Notes under the pieces: generated by a model | What the model was told of the DNA's origin: nothing | Databases searched by the model: none | What the model saw: the letters and a program-made list of their open reading frames with translations, nothing else | Made by a program: the position numbers and the translations under genes | Part shown: positions 1 through 8,404 of the stretch, piece after piece | Position numbering within the stretch: the first letter of the stretch is position 1 | How the letters are laid out: the number at the start of each line of letters is the position of its first letter | Assembly: GCF_000735605.1 (NCBI RefSeq) | Contig: NZ_JPKG01000017.1 | Span: 62,001 to 126,000 of the forward strand | Origin: Allobosea sp. LC85 | Lineage (GTDB): Bacteria; Pseudomonadota; Alphaproteobacteria; Rhizobiales; Beijerinckiaceae | Length of the DNA: 64,000 nucleotides | Direction of reading: 5' to 3'

Positions 1-287
1 ACCCGGACGACCAGGCCTGGAAACCGGCCCCCTCGCCCTTGCGGGAGAGGCATCGTCCCTATTCGGTTTTGCTCCCGGTGGGGCTTGCCATGCCGTCCCC
101 GTTGCCGGGTCCGCGGTGCGCTCTTACCGCACCTTTTCACCCTTACCCCGCGCCGAAGCGCGAGGCGGTTCGATCTCTGTGGCGCTTTCCCTGGGGTCGC
201 CCCCGCCGGACGTTATCCGGCACCGTGTTTCCGTGGAGCCCGGACTTTCCTCCCCCGCGAACGGGAGCGGCCGTCCGGCCGACTGGC
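1..287 (-). ncRNA. rnpB: RNase P RNA, bacterial class A
   Basis: Catalytic RNA of ribonuclease P, which matures tRNA 5' ends. On the minus strand the conserved block GAGGAAAGTCCGGGCTCC lies at 252-235. A hairpin with a GGTAAGAGC-type loop sits at 133-115, and the late core GAGCAAAACCGAATAGGG is near 78-60. The closing helix P1 is visible: bases 278-269 pair with bases 12-3 over ten pairs. The molecule is therefore nearly complete, and only a short 3' tail is lost at the window edge. The 5' end is set from P1 and from a promoter-like element just upstream. The short open frames over this region are not genes. Confidence 0.95.
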
Positions 288-294
288 AGCGGCG

Positions 295-323
295 CTAGTG
301 CGCCCTCCCCCGCCCCGCGTCAA
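295..323 (-). promoter_or_regulatory. Putative sigma70-type promoter of rnpB
   Basis: On the minus strand TTGACG (323-318) is followed after 17 bases by CACTAG (300-295). A start about 7 bases further on would fall near 288, which agrees with the 5' end predicted from helix P1. The -10 box is weak, so this is inference from spacing. Confidence 0.4.
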
Positions 324-346
324 GCGAGGCCGAGGCGGTTTGCCCG

Positions 347-1045
347 TCAATTCTGCGCGCTGATCGTGCGGACCTTGGCGCAATAGGTGCGGTTGGCGCC
401 GCTCATGCGCTGGGCCATGTGCCCGCTCTGGTATTTCATCACAGTGCGGCAGGTATCGCCGCCGGCCAGGCGGTAGGCTTCCGCCAGATATTTCACGGCG
501 TAGCGGGCATTGGTCTCGGCATCGAGCAAACCGCTGGCGCTACCGGTATAGCCCATGCCGCGCGCGGTCTGGTGGCGGATCTGCATCAGCCCATAATTGC
601 CGGCATTCGAGGCCCGGGGGTTGTAGCGGCTCTCGATGCGCACGACCGCGTCGGCCAGCGCAAACGGAACGCCATTGGCGGCGGCGTGGCGCGCAACGAT
701 GGCCTTGAGCCCGTCGGCACCAGCCGGAGCGGCCAGCGTCCGGGGGCGGCCGTTGCTTGCCGTCACGCCCTCATCCGCGACCGGGGCTGCCGCAGTCAAA
801 GCGGCCACAGCGGTACGGCGGCTGGCGCTCGCCTTGGCGCGCTTTCCACGCTCCGCCGGAGCGGCGCTCTCGGTCTTCGAGGTCGCCGAACCGGCCTCCT
901 GCGCAGATGCCTCACGCTTGATTTCCGCGTCCCGGACGATGAAGGCGAGAGCATCGCTCTCGCTGTTCGTAGCAGCCTTGGCAGGCTGCAAAGAGGCGAG
1001 GCAAATCATGAGCGCGGCAGCAGCACCGCTGGAGGTATATTTCAT
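347..1045 (-). CDS. Lytic transglycosylase, SLT domain, secreted
   Basis: Cleaves the MurNAc-GlcNAc bond of peptidoglycan in the periplasm. The 232-residue product begins with a Sec signal peptide (about 1-24, cleavage after AKA). A low-complexity Ala/Ser/Lys linker runs to about 110, followed by a C-terminal SLT (lysozyme-like) domain. The catalytic glutamate is E138 in the RIESRYNP motif, followed by the family signature YGLMQI near 151-156. The last 30 residues carry two cysteines, C198 and C222, which may form a disulfide. The stop lies about 60 bp upstream of rnpB on the same strand. Family assignment is firm; the individual member (MltC/Slt-like orphan) cannot be named. Confidence 0.88.
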   Translation of the reverse strand: MKYTSSGAAAALMICLASLQPAKAATNSESDALAFIVRDAEIKREASAQEAGSATSKTESAAPAERGKRAKASASRRTAVAALTAAAPVADEGVTASNGRPRTLAAPAGADGLKAIVARHAAANGVPFALADAVVRIESRYNPRASNAGNYGLMQIRHQTARGMGYTGSASGLLDAETNARYAVKYLAEAYRLAGGDTCRTVMKYQSGHMAQRMSGANRTYCAKVRTISAQN

Positions 1046-1509
1046 CTTTTGTGGACCCCATCCATCAGAAAGGCGTTTGATGGGGAGACCGAACTGATCG
1101 GAGAATGTGTTGATAATCTGACGACTGGCAGGGCGAATCTAAACTATACTCGGCGCAAATTTTTATTAATGCCTTTACTACGATAGAGGTATTCATCGTG
1201 TATTATCCGACATCGCGAACACGCTGCCAAAGCGTTCGCAACCGGGGCGAGCCGAATCAAACCATTGCCCCATTGCTGACGTATTCCGGGTCGAAAGCCG
1301 CATTTGTCCTCATTTTCCACCACCCGGAGGATCGCGCGGCCGCCGGAAGAGCCCCCGAGCGACCCCTGCCACCCCGTCTGCGCGACATCTGCCATGCCCT
1401 GGGTCGCTTCGCCTGTCGCTTGCGGGCGGTTTTCGTCGGACTGGGCTTGGATGGCCCGGCGGGACCGGGCAAACTGCGCGCGGGGCTGAATCGGGGAGTT
1501 GCCTGAACG
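1046..1509. other. Intergenic region without a supported gene
   Basis: This is the divergent gap between the lytic transglycosylase and the TerB/J-domain gene. The 1130-1200 part is AT-rich (runs of T and A) and is the likely promoter zone. The open frames here have no start context, composition or motif that would make them credible. Confidence 0.5.
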
Positions 1510-2259
1510 ATGGTTTCGTCTTTTTGGGGCGCGCTCGGTGGCGGCGGTCTTGGACTGGCGCTGGGCGGCCCGCTCGGCGCGCTGGTCGGTGCGCTTGCCG
1601 GCCATGTCCTGGTCGATCGCGAGGGGGCGCCCTTCGCTCCCGCACCGCGCGAGCTGATTTTCACGACCGGACTGGTTGCCCTCTCCGCGAAGATGGCCCG
1701 CTCCGACGGTGTCGTCACCCGCGACGAGGTCGCTGCCTTCGAGCGGATCGTCACGGTGCCTCCCGAGCACGAGGCCCGGATTGAGAGCCTGTTCGATCTC
1801 GCCAAGCAGACAAGCGCCGGCTTCGAGGCCTACGCCACGCAGATCGCCGAGAGCTTCAAGGATGAGCCGGCGCTGCTCGAGGATGTGCTCGACGGGCTGT
1901 TCCTGATCGCCGCAGCCGACGGCGCGATCCACGAGGCCGAGCATGACTATCTGCGCAATGTGGCGCAGATCTTCTCGATCAACGCCGCTGGTTTTGCCCG
2001 CATCGAGGCACGCCATATGCGCCGGCCGGACGACCCCTATCTCGTGCTCGGCGCCAGCCGGGAGATGAGCGATGCCCAGCTGAAAAAGCATTATCGCCGC
2101 CTCGTCGCCGAGAACCATCCTGATCGCGAGATCGCGCGCGGGCTGCCCGAGGAAGCGATCGCGATCGCCACGAACCGCCTCGCCGCCATCAACGCTGCCT
2201 GGGATCTGATCGAGAAGGAGCGAGGCCTCGGCACCGCCAGACTTCCGGAGCCCGCATGA
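1510..2259 (+). CDS. TerB-like / J-domain membrane co-chaperone (DjlA-like)
   Basis: Likely membrane-anchored Hsp40-type co-chaperone that stimulates DnaK at the inner membrane. Residues 8-34 are a glycine-rich hydrophobic segment of the kind seen at the DjlA N-terminus. Residues 50-170 form the all-helical TerB-like domain with its acidic SDG and ADG turns (about 65-67 and 136-138). Residues 174-240 are a C-terminal J domain with the essential HPD triad at 203-205. The order TM-TerB-J is the DjlA architecture. The stop overlaps the start of the downstream amidase by 4 bp, so the two are probably translated together and may both serve the envelope. Confidence 0.82.
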   Translation: MVSSFWGALGGGGLGLALGGPLGALVGALAGHVLVDREGAPFAPAPRELIFTTGLVALSAKMARSDGVVTRDEVAAFERIVTVPPEHEARIESLFDLAKQTSAGFEAYATQIAESFKDEPALLEDVLDGLFLIAAADGAIHEAEHDYLRNVAQIFSINAAGFARIEARHMRRPDDPYLVLGASREMSDAQLKKHYRRLVAENHPDREIARGLPEEAIAIATNRLAAINAAWDLIEKERGLGTARLPEPA

Positions 2260-3041
2260 GCCTCATTGCTACCCCTGACAGCCGTTTCGCCGCCAAAGTC
2301 TTTCCCTCGCCGAACCACGGCGAACGCCGGGACGCGAACGATGTCCTCCGACGCCCCGACATGCTGATCCTGCACTACACCGGCATGAGCGATGCCGGCG
2401 AAGCGCTGCAATGGCTCTGCAACCCGGTCTCGCAGGTTTCCTCACATTATTTCGTCTTCGAGAACGGTCATGTGCTGCAACTCGTTCCCGAAGGCCGTCG
2501 CGCCTGGCATGCCGGCGCATCGCATTGGGCCGGCGAAACCGATATCAACTCCTGTTCGATCGGCATCGAGATCGCCAACCCCGGCCATCCCGGCGGCCTG
2601 CCCGATTTCACGCCGGAACAGGTGATCGCCACACTCAATCTGAGCCGCGATATCTGCGAGCGCTGGAGCATTCCACCAGAGCGGGTCCTCGCCCATTCCG
2701 ACATCGCACCCGGCCGCAAGATCGATCCCGGTGAGAAGTTCCCATGGCGGCAATTCGCGGAGGGCGGCGTCGGCATCTGGTCCGAGCCGGCCCCGATCCG
2801 TGGCGGTCGCTTCTTCGCGCGCGGCGAGCGCGGCCAGCCGGTCGAGGCGCTGCAGGCGATGTTTGCCATGCTCGGCTATGGCGTCACGGTCGACGGCATC
2901 TACGACGAGAAATTCGAAGCCGTCGTCGCAGCCTTCCAGCGCCATTGGCGGCAGGAGAAGGTCGACGGCGTCGCCGATGCTTCGACGATCACGACGCTGC
3001 GCGACCTGGTGGCCATGACGCAAAGCGCGCGGATGGCGTGA
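2256..3041 (+). CDS. N-acetylmuramoyl-L-alanine amidase, AmiD-type, with peptidoglycan-binding domain
   Basis: Zinc amidase that cleaves between MurNAc and L-Ala, probably acting on muropeptides. The Amidase_2 domain spans about 30-165. Candidate zinc ligands are H40 (ILHYTG), H147 (LAHSDI) and D158 (KIDPG), and the active-site glutamate is E105 (IGIE). A PG_binding_1 domain follows at about 185-255. There is no obvious signal peptide, so it may act in the cytoplasm on recycled anhydro-muropeptides, as AmpD does, or be exported in another way. The start overlaps the upstream stop in an ATGA junction, indicating translational coupling with the TerB/J gene. Confidence 0.88.
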   Translation: MSLIATPDSRFAAKVFPSPNHGERRDANDVLRRPDMLILHYTGMSDAGEALQWLCNPVSQVSSHYFVFENGHVLQLVPEGRRAWHAGASHWAGETDINSCSIGIEIANPGHPGGLPDFTPEQVIATLNLSRDICERWSIPPERVLAHSDIAPGRKIDPGEKFPWRQFAEGGVGIWSEPAPIRGGRFFARGERGQPVEALQAMFAMLGYGVTVDGIYDEKFEAVVAAFQRHWRQEKVDGVADASTITTLRDLVAMTQSARMA

Positions 3042-3168
3042 GCCCGAGAGCTGGGCGCAGACACGCTCCAAACATTGCCGTAAGTTAACTCGCCTGCGTG
3101 CTCGCTTTCTGGCATCGTTCGGACCCTGCGAAATGTGTCCGGCTACGCCGGATGACGGGGACAACGAC

Positions 3169-4833
3169 TTGCGCAAACTGGTGATCGCTGCCGGCCTTGG
3201 CTTGACCGCCGCAGCAGCAGGCTATTGGGCAATCCGCCCCACGGGGGGAGCAGCCAGTGACGTCGCCTATCGTACGGCGTCGATTGATCGGGGCCAGATC
3301 ACCGCAGCCGTGCGCGCCACCGGCACATTGACTCCGATGACCACCGTCCTGGTCGGCTCGATGCTGTCGGGCCAGATCGTCGAGATCCTTGCGGACTACA
3401 ATTCGCAGGTGAAGGCCGGGCAGGTGGTGGCACGGCTCAACAGCGACCAGATCCGGACGCGGCGCGATGCCGCCGCCGCCGATCTGGCCCAGAGCAAGGC
3501 CGACCTCATCGTCAAGCGCGCCCAGCTCGAGCGCGCCAAATCGAGCCGTCTCAAGGCCAATTCGACCGTCAAGGACCTTGAGGCACAGCGCGATCGCGTC
3601 GCCGCCCAGTTGGCCGATGCAAAACGCACTTTCGACCGGCAGAACGAGCTCTTCAACCGCAACACCGGCTCCCAGCAGAACCTGGACAGCGCCCGCACCC
3701 AGGTCGAAATCCAGACAGCCACGCTCGCCTCGACAGAGGCGCAGATTTCCTCGGCCAAGGCCGAACTCAATGGGCTGGACGCCGACATCCTGCTGGCGGA
3801 GGGGCAGCTTCAGTCCGGCGAAGCACTGATCGCCAGTCGCGAGGCCAAGCTCAAGGACATCCTGATCGATCTCGAGCGAACCGATATCCGTTCGCCGGTC
3901 GACGGCGTCGTGGTCCAGCGCCAGATCGATCTCGGTCAGACGGTCGCCGCCTCGCTCTCCGCACCTGTTCTGTTCCAGATCGCGCAGGACCTGCGCGAGA
4001 TCGACATCTACGCCAATATCGACGAGGCCGATGTGGGCCGCCTCCAACCTGGCCAGCCCGTCTCCTTCACGGTCAACGCCTATCCAAACCGCACCTTCGA
4101 AGGTCGCGTCAACATAGTGCGGCTGGGTGCGCAGACCATCCAGAACGTCGTAACCTATACCGGCGTCGTGCGTGTCGAGAACCGCGACATGGCGCTGCTC
4201 CCGGGCATGACGGCCAATATTCAGGTGATCACGGAAGACCGCAGCAACGCATTGCGTGTCCCCAATGCAGCCTTGCGCTTCCGCCCGCCCGGTCAGGCAG
4301 CGGGACCTGCAGGGGCTGCTGCGTCCCCATCAGGAAGTCCGCAGGCCGGACGCGGTGGTGCCCGTGCTGTGACCGCGCTGCGCGAGCGCCTCGAAACCGA
4401 GCTGCAGCCGACGGCCGAACAGAGGCAGGCGATCACCGCCATCATCGAGGAGCGCCGGGGGCCCGGCCGAGCCGCGATGGCCGGCCTCTCCGAGGACGAG
4501 CGTCGCGCGGCCTTCCGCGCTGCCCGCAGCGAAATGCGCGCGAAGATCTCGGCTGCGCTCGATCCCGAACGTCGCGCCAAGTTCGAGACGATGATGGAAG
4601 AAGGCCGCGCGCCCTCGCAAAAGGGAATTCCCGGACGCGTCTATGTGCTCGACAGCGAGGGCCAGCCCAAGGTGATCCAGCTCATGCTCGGTCCAACCGA
4701 TGGCGCCTATACCGAGATCGTCTCCAGCGACCTCAAGGAAGGCATGCAGGTCCTCGTCGGCGGCGGCCCGCGCAGCACTGCCACAGCGGAACCCGCCGGC
4801 CGTCCGCCAGTGCGCGGTCCGCGTCTGTTCTGA
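3169..4833 (+). CDS. macA: MacA-like periplasmic adaptor with an inserted Spy/CpxP-like helical segment
   Basis: HlyD/RND-type adaptor of a MacB-class ABC exporter, anchored in the inner membrane and reaching into the periplasm. It has an N-terminal anchor, a lipoyl/coiled-coil region (roughly 60-250 from the upstream ATG), a beta-barrel domain and a C-terminal membrane-proximal domain. I start it at TTG 3169, which has GGGGA seven bases upstream and puts the membrane anchor first. An in-frame ATG at 3133 would add 12 residues. Oddity: bases 4360-4623 encode about 88 extra, charged helical residues with an LQPTAEQR motif (LTxxQ-like) between the barrel and the membrane-proximal domain. The two MacB-type genes follow directly. 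Confidence 0.85.
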   Translation: MRKLVIAAGLGLTAAAAGYWAIRPTGGAASDVAYRTASIDRGQITAAVRATGTLTPMTTVLVGSMLSGQIVEILADYNSQVKAGQVVARLNSDQIRTRRDAAAADLAQSKADLIVKRAQLERAKSSRLKANSTVKDLEAQRDRVAAQLADAKRTFDRQNELFNRNTGSQQNLDSARTQVEIQTATLASTEAQISSAKAELNGLDADILLAEGQLQSGEALIASREAKLKDILIDLERTDIRSPVDGVVVQRQIDLGQTVAASLSAPVLFQIAQDLREIDIYANIDEADVGRLQPGQPVSFTVNAYPNRTFEGRVNIVRLGAQTIQNVVTYTGVVRVENRDMALLPGMTANIQVITEDRSNALRVPNAALRFRPPGQAAGPAGAAASPSGSPQAGRGGARAVTALRERLETELQPTAEQRQAITAIIEERRGPGRAAMAGLSEDERRAAFRAARSEMRAKISAALDPERRAKFETMMEEGRAPSQKGIPGRVYVLDSEGQPKVIQLMLGPTDGAYTEIVSSDLKEGMQVLVGGGPRSTATAEPAGRPPVRGPRLF

Positions 4834-4843
4834 AGGCAGCCTC

Positions 4844-5593
4844 ATGGCCCTGATCGAAGTGCATGAACTCAGCCGGATCTACAGCCTCGATTCCGGCAGC
4901 GTGATCGCGCTCGACCGGGTCTCGCTTGAGATCGAAACCGGCGATCTTGTCGCGGTGATGGGCCCCTCCGGCTCGGGAAAATCCACGTTCATGAACCTGA
5001 TCGGCTGCCTGGATCGGCCGACCGGCGGCCATTACCGGCTCGATGGGGTTGCGGTCGAAACCTTGTCGAGCGATGGTTTGGCCGAGCTGCGCAACCGCAA
5101 GCTCGGCTTCGTCTTCCAGCAGTTCAACCTGCTGCCACGCGTCGATGCCTGTGCCAATGTCGAGCTTCCCATGGTCTATGCCGGTCGCGACCGGAAGATA
5201 CGGCGCGAGAAGGCACTTGCCGCGCTTGGGCGCGTCGGGCTGGCGGAGCGCGCTCATCATCGGCCGATGCAGCTGTCCGGCGGCCAGCAGCAGCGTGTCG
5301 CCATCGCCCGCGCACTGGTGAACGAACCGCGCCTTCTGCTCGCAGACGAACCGACCGGCGCGCTCGACAGCCGGACCGCGCTCGAAATCCTGGCCCTGTT
5401 TCAGGACCTGAACCACGAAGGTGTGACCGTCGTCATCGTCACCCACGATGCCGAGGTCGCGCGCCACGCGCGGCGCGTCATTCGCTTCCGTGACGGACAC
5501 ATCCTCTCCGATGAGCGGCAGGAGCCAGCCGACGCGCGTGCCGCGCTGGCAGCGCTCGACCGCGCGCCTCCGACCGCCGAGGTCGCGGCATGA
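4844..5593 (+). CDS. MacB-type ABC transporter ATP-binding protein
   Basis: Nucleotide-binding subunit of the exporter, in the LolD/MacB/FtsE family. The 249-residue product has Walker [10 protein letters not shown] (about 41-49), the Q-loop FVFQQFN, signature LSGGQQQR, Walker [13 protein letters not shown] and the switch histidine in VTHD. I start at ATG 4844, ten bases after the adaptor stop, because the open frame extending further upstream overlaps the adaptor and has no domain there. In classical E. coli MacB the ATPase and permease are fused; here they are separate, with an ATGA overlap to the permease gene. Confidence 0.92.
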   Translation: MALIEVHELSRIYSLDSGSVIALDRVSLEIETGDLVAVMGPSGSGKSTFMNLIGCLDRPTGGHYRLDGVAVETLSSDGLAELRNRKLGFVFQQFNLLPRVDACANVELPMVYAGRDRKIRREKALAALGRVGLAERAHHRPMQLSGGQQQRVAIARALVNEPRLLLADEPTGALDSRTALEILALFQDLNHEGVTVVIVTHDAEVARHARRVIRFRDGHILSDERQEPADARAALAALDRAPPTAEVAA

Positions 5594-6822
5594 GCATCTG
5601 GGAAGCCATTCGCTCGGCTCTTTCCGCCATCGGCGCCAACGCGTTGCGCTCGGCGCTGACGATGCTCGGCATCATCATTGGCGTAGCCGCCGTCATCGCC
5701 ATGATTGCGATCGGCTCCGGTGCGCGTGAACGCGTCACCGGGCAGATCAAGTCGCTCGGCGCCAATCTCGCCATCATCCAGTCCGGCAACGTCACGCAAG
5801 GGGGCGTCAGGCTGGGCGCTGGCGCCTCTTCGACCTTGACCGACGAGGATGCTCGCGCCGTCCTTGCCGAGGTCGAGAACGTCACTGCTGCGGCACCCGT
5901 CATCATCACCCGCGCCCAGGCCGTCTATGCCGGCACCAACTGGTCGACACAGATCACGGCGACCGATCTCGATTTCTTCACCGCACGCGAATGGGACGTG
6001 GCCGAGGGCCGGCTGTTCGAGCCGGAGGAGTTGCGGCGTGGCGAGATCGTCGCCGTCATCGGCCAGACCGTGGCGAAGAACCTCTTCGGCGAGCAGGATC
6101 CGCTCGACCAGATGTTCCGCATCCGCAACGTGCCATTCAAGGTCATCGGCGTGATGGCGCCCAAGGGCCAGTCGGCGCTGGGCCAGGATCAGGACGATGT
6201 CATCTTCGTGCCGCTGGACACCGGTCGGCGCCGGATCATCGGCCGCAACTATGCCCGTGATCGTTCGGTCCAGACCATCATGGTGAAATTTGCCAGTGAG
6301 GACGCGATCGCGCCAGGCATCGCGGACACGACTGCACTGCTGCGCCAGCGTCACAGGCTTCCCGAGGACCAGGACGACGATTTCATCGTTCGCAATCTGA
6401 CCGAGATCGCCAACACCGCGACAGCCGCCGCCACCACGCTCTCCTGGCTGCTCGCCGCCGTCGCCGCCGTGTCGCTGCTGGTGGGCGGCATCGGCATCAT
6501 GAACATCATGTTGGTCTCGGTGACCGAGCGCACCCGCGAGATCGGGCTGCGGCTCGCAGTGGGTGCACGCCAGCGCGACGTGCTGGCCCAGTTCCTGATC
6601 GAGGCGACGACGCTCGCGACCATCGGCGGCGCCGTGGGCATCGCGCTTGGCGTCGGCGCGGCTCTCACCATCGCCCGCATCGCCAACTGGCCGTCCGTCA
6701 TCTCGATCGAGACAATCCTGATCGCGGTCGGCGTCTCCGGGATGATCGGCGTCTTCTTCGGCTTCTATCCGGCGCGGCAGGCTGCACGGTTGGACCCGAT
6801 CGAAGCCCTGCGGCGGGAATAG
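5590..6822 (+). CDS. macB: MacB-type ABC transporter permease (FtsX-like)
   Basis: Membrane subunit of the MacA/MacB-like exporter. The 410-residue chain has an N-terminal transmembrane helix (about 18-40), a large periplasmic MacB_PCD domain (about 45-245), and three C-terminal helices forming the FtsX domain. The last part contains the typical MNIMLVSVTERTREIGLR motif. It ends with the family hallmark of a short basic/acidic tail (DPIEALRRE). With the two preceding genes it makes a three-gene operon. Likely substrates are macrolides, lipopeptides or siderophores by family analogy, but nothing here defines the cargo. Confidence 0.9.
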   Translation: MSIWEAIRSALSAIGANALRSALTMLGIIIGVAAVIAMIAIGSGARERVTGQIKSLGANLAIIQSGNVTQGGVRLGAGASSTLTDEDARAVLAEVENVTAAAPVIITRAQAVYAGTNWSTQITATDLDFFTAREWDVAEGRLFEPEELRRGEIVAVIGQTVAKNLFGEQDPLDQMFRIRNVPFKVIGVMAPKGQSALGQDQDDVIFVPLDTGRRRIIGRNYARDRSVQTIMVKFASEDAIAPGIADTTALLRQRHRLPEDQDDDFIVRNLTEIANTATAAATTLSWLLAAVAAVSLLVGGIGIMNIMLVSVTERTREIGLRLAVGARQRDVLAQFLIEATTLATIGGAVGIALGVGAALTIARIANWPSVISIETILIAVGVSGMIGVFFGFYPARQAARLDPIEALRRE

Positions 6823-6940
6823 CGGAATGCGAATCCCTGCGGCTGCAACAACCCGTTAATCATCATCGCCTAGCTTCGGCGACACTGCGGCCGGAGGCGC
6901 AAAGCCGGTTGCTTGGCGCCCAAGCCGAGACCTGAATCCC

Positions 6941-7912
6941 ATGTCGCTGCATGACGCCGAAGCCAGACGTCTCTACGATCAGGCCGCGCAGTTGGCCGGG
7001 ATCGGCGCCTGGGAATGCGAACTCGCCACCGAACAGCTCACCTGGACAGGCGGCGTCTACGATCTTTTCGGCCTGCCGCGCGGCTCGGCCTTGCACCGCC
7101 CGTCCATCGTCGACCTCTACACGAACGACTCGCGCGCCGAGATGGAGCAGCTTCGCGGCACGATGATCCGCTCCGGCAAGGGCTTCGTCCTCGACGCCAG
7201 GATCCTGACCGCCGGAGGCACCAGCCGCTGGATGCGCCTGAGCGCCGACATCACGCACCAGCAGGGCCGGCCCTGGCGCATTTACGGCGCCAAGCAGGAC
7301 GTCACCGGCGAGAAGCAGATGTGGCAGGGCTTGCGTCAGCTCGCCTACAGCGATCCGCTCACCGGCCTCGCCAATCGCCGGGCGTTCGAGGCGCAGCTAT
7401 CCGAGCTGCGGCGCATGCCCGCTGACGGCACTGCCCTTGGCGCGCTCGCCCTCATCGATCTCGACATGTTCAAGCCGATCAATGACCATCTCGGCCACGC
7501 CGCTGGCGATGAATGCCTGCGGCAAGTGGCACTGCGGCTGGAAGCCACGCTGAGCGACGCGCTGACGATTGCCCGTATCGGCGGCGACGAATTCGCGCTG
7601 CTGATCTGCTCGACCGCCGGCTGGCCCCATATCCTGCACCGGCTGAACCAGGCCCTTGCAGTGCTCTCGCGCCCGGTCACCTGGAACGGGCGGTCGATCG
7701 AGATCAGTGCCTCGATCGGCGCGACGATGCTGCTGCCGGGCCGGCACCATGATCCCGACCGGAGCCTCGCCGAAGCCGATTCTGCGCTCTACGTCGCCAA
7801 AGCGTCGGGTCGTAATCGGCTGCATCTTTTCGGCGAGCCATTGCAGGGACATCCCGGCGCCGACGCGATGCATGGCGCGCTCGCGGACATCAGGGCGCTT
7901 CGCGCCGGTTGA
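6941..7912 (+). CDS. Diguanylate cyclase with PAS sensor domain
   Basis: Makes cyclic di-GMP from two GTP. Residues 5-115 form a PAS_3-type fold (IGAWECEL start, then a PAC-like end near GAKQDVTGEKQ). Residues 130-300 are a GGDEF domain with an intact GGDEF active-site motif preceded by ARI, and the DPLTGLANRRAF helix typical of the domain. No RxxD product-inhibition site is present five residues before GGDEF, so feedback inhibition is probably weak. No membrane segment is visible, so it is probably cytoplasmic. It stands alone between the exporter operon and the hxlR-type gene. Confidence 0.9.
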   Translation: MSLHDAEARRLYDQAAQLAGIGAWECELATEQLTWTGGVYDLFGLPRGSALHRPSIVDLYTNDSRAEMEQLRGTMIRSGKGFVLDARILTAGGTSRWMRLSADITHQQGRPWRIYGAKQDVTGEKQMWQGLRQLAYSDPLTGLANRRAFEAQLSELRRMPADGTALGALALIDLDMFKPINDHLGHAAGDECLRQVALRLEATLSDALTIARIGGDEFALLICSTAGWPHILHRLNQALAVLSRPVTWNGRSIEISASIGATMLLPGRHHDPDRSLAEADSALYVAKASGRNRLHLFGEPLQGHPGADAMHGALADIRALRAG

Positions 7913-7918
7913 TGCGCT

Positions 7919-8281
7919 TCAGGCGGCCGCCGCCTGCCCCATGCGTTCCTTCAGGCGCTGCCCGACCGCGACGATCGCCTCGATCGCCGGCATCAGTTCC
8001 AGCCCGAGACCGGTCAGCCCATATTCGGCTGATGGCGGCGAGCTCGTCAGGATTCGCCGCTCGACGATGCCCCGGCTTTCGAGATCGCGCAGGCGCTCGC
8101 TCAGCATCTTGGCCGAGATCAGCGGCATGTCATGACGCAACTCGCCGAAGCGACGCGGACCGGCACTCAGATACCAGATCACATTCGGCGTCCAGGCCTT
8201 GCCGAGCACCTGCATGCACGTACCGACAGCACAGGTCGGCGGCGGGTTCTTCGCCCGATTCTTCCGTATCTTCAGCACCAT
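7919..8281 (-). CDS. HxlR-family winged-helix regulator
   Basis: Small dimeric MarR-like DNA-binding protein, 120 residues. The HxlR signature is visible: CMQVLGKAWTPNVIWYL, followed by RRFGELRHDMPLISAKMLSERLRDLE. I start at ATG 8281 rather than the longer frame, because the extra 33 residues have no family match and would run over the divergent promoter. Cysteines C17 and C22 near the N-terminus could make it redox- or electrophile-responsive, as in other HxlR members (inference). It is divergent from a glutathione S-transferase gene that it probably controls. Confidence 0.85.
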   Translation of the reverse strand: MVLKIRKNRAKNPPPTCAVGTCMQVLGKAWTPNVIWYLSAGPRRFGELRHDMPLISAKMLSERLRDLESRGIVERRILTSSPPSAEYGLTGLGLELMPAIEAIVAVGQRLKERMGQAAAA

Positions 8282-8323
8282 GCCAGGTTTTCTCCGGTTA
8301 CCGGAATGATACCGGAAAATGCA

Positions 8324-8338
8324 GTAACGACAAGTTAC
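8324..8338. promoter_or_regulatory. Candidate HxlR operator
   Basis: A perfect inverted repeat, GTAAC-5-GTTAC, lies in the 123-bp gap between the hxlR-type gene and the gst gene. A second pair, CCGGT/ACCGG, lies about 10 bp to its left, near 8294-8315. The position suits a repressor of both promoters. No binding data are available. Confidence 0.4.
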
Positions 8339-8404
8339 CGAGTATACAAAGGTTATCACCCAGCCTACCGCTCTGGCCACCGGTCAACACGGAGACGCAC
8401 CACC

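Noticed and set aside
39..386. Several overlapping plus-strand open frames
   Set aside because: They lie over the RNase P RNA, whose helices and conserved blocks explain the sequence.
1198..1506. A 102-residue open frame upstream of the TerB/J gene
   Set aside because: There is no ribosome site, no family similarity I recognise, and composition is like the flanking non-coding DNA.
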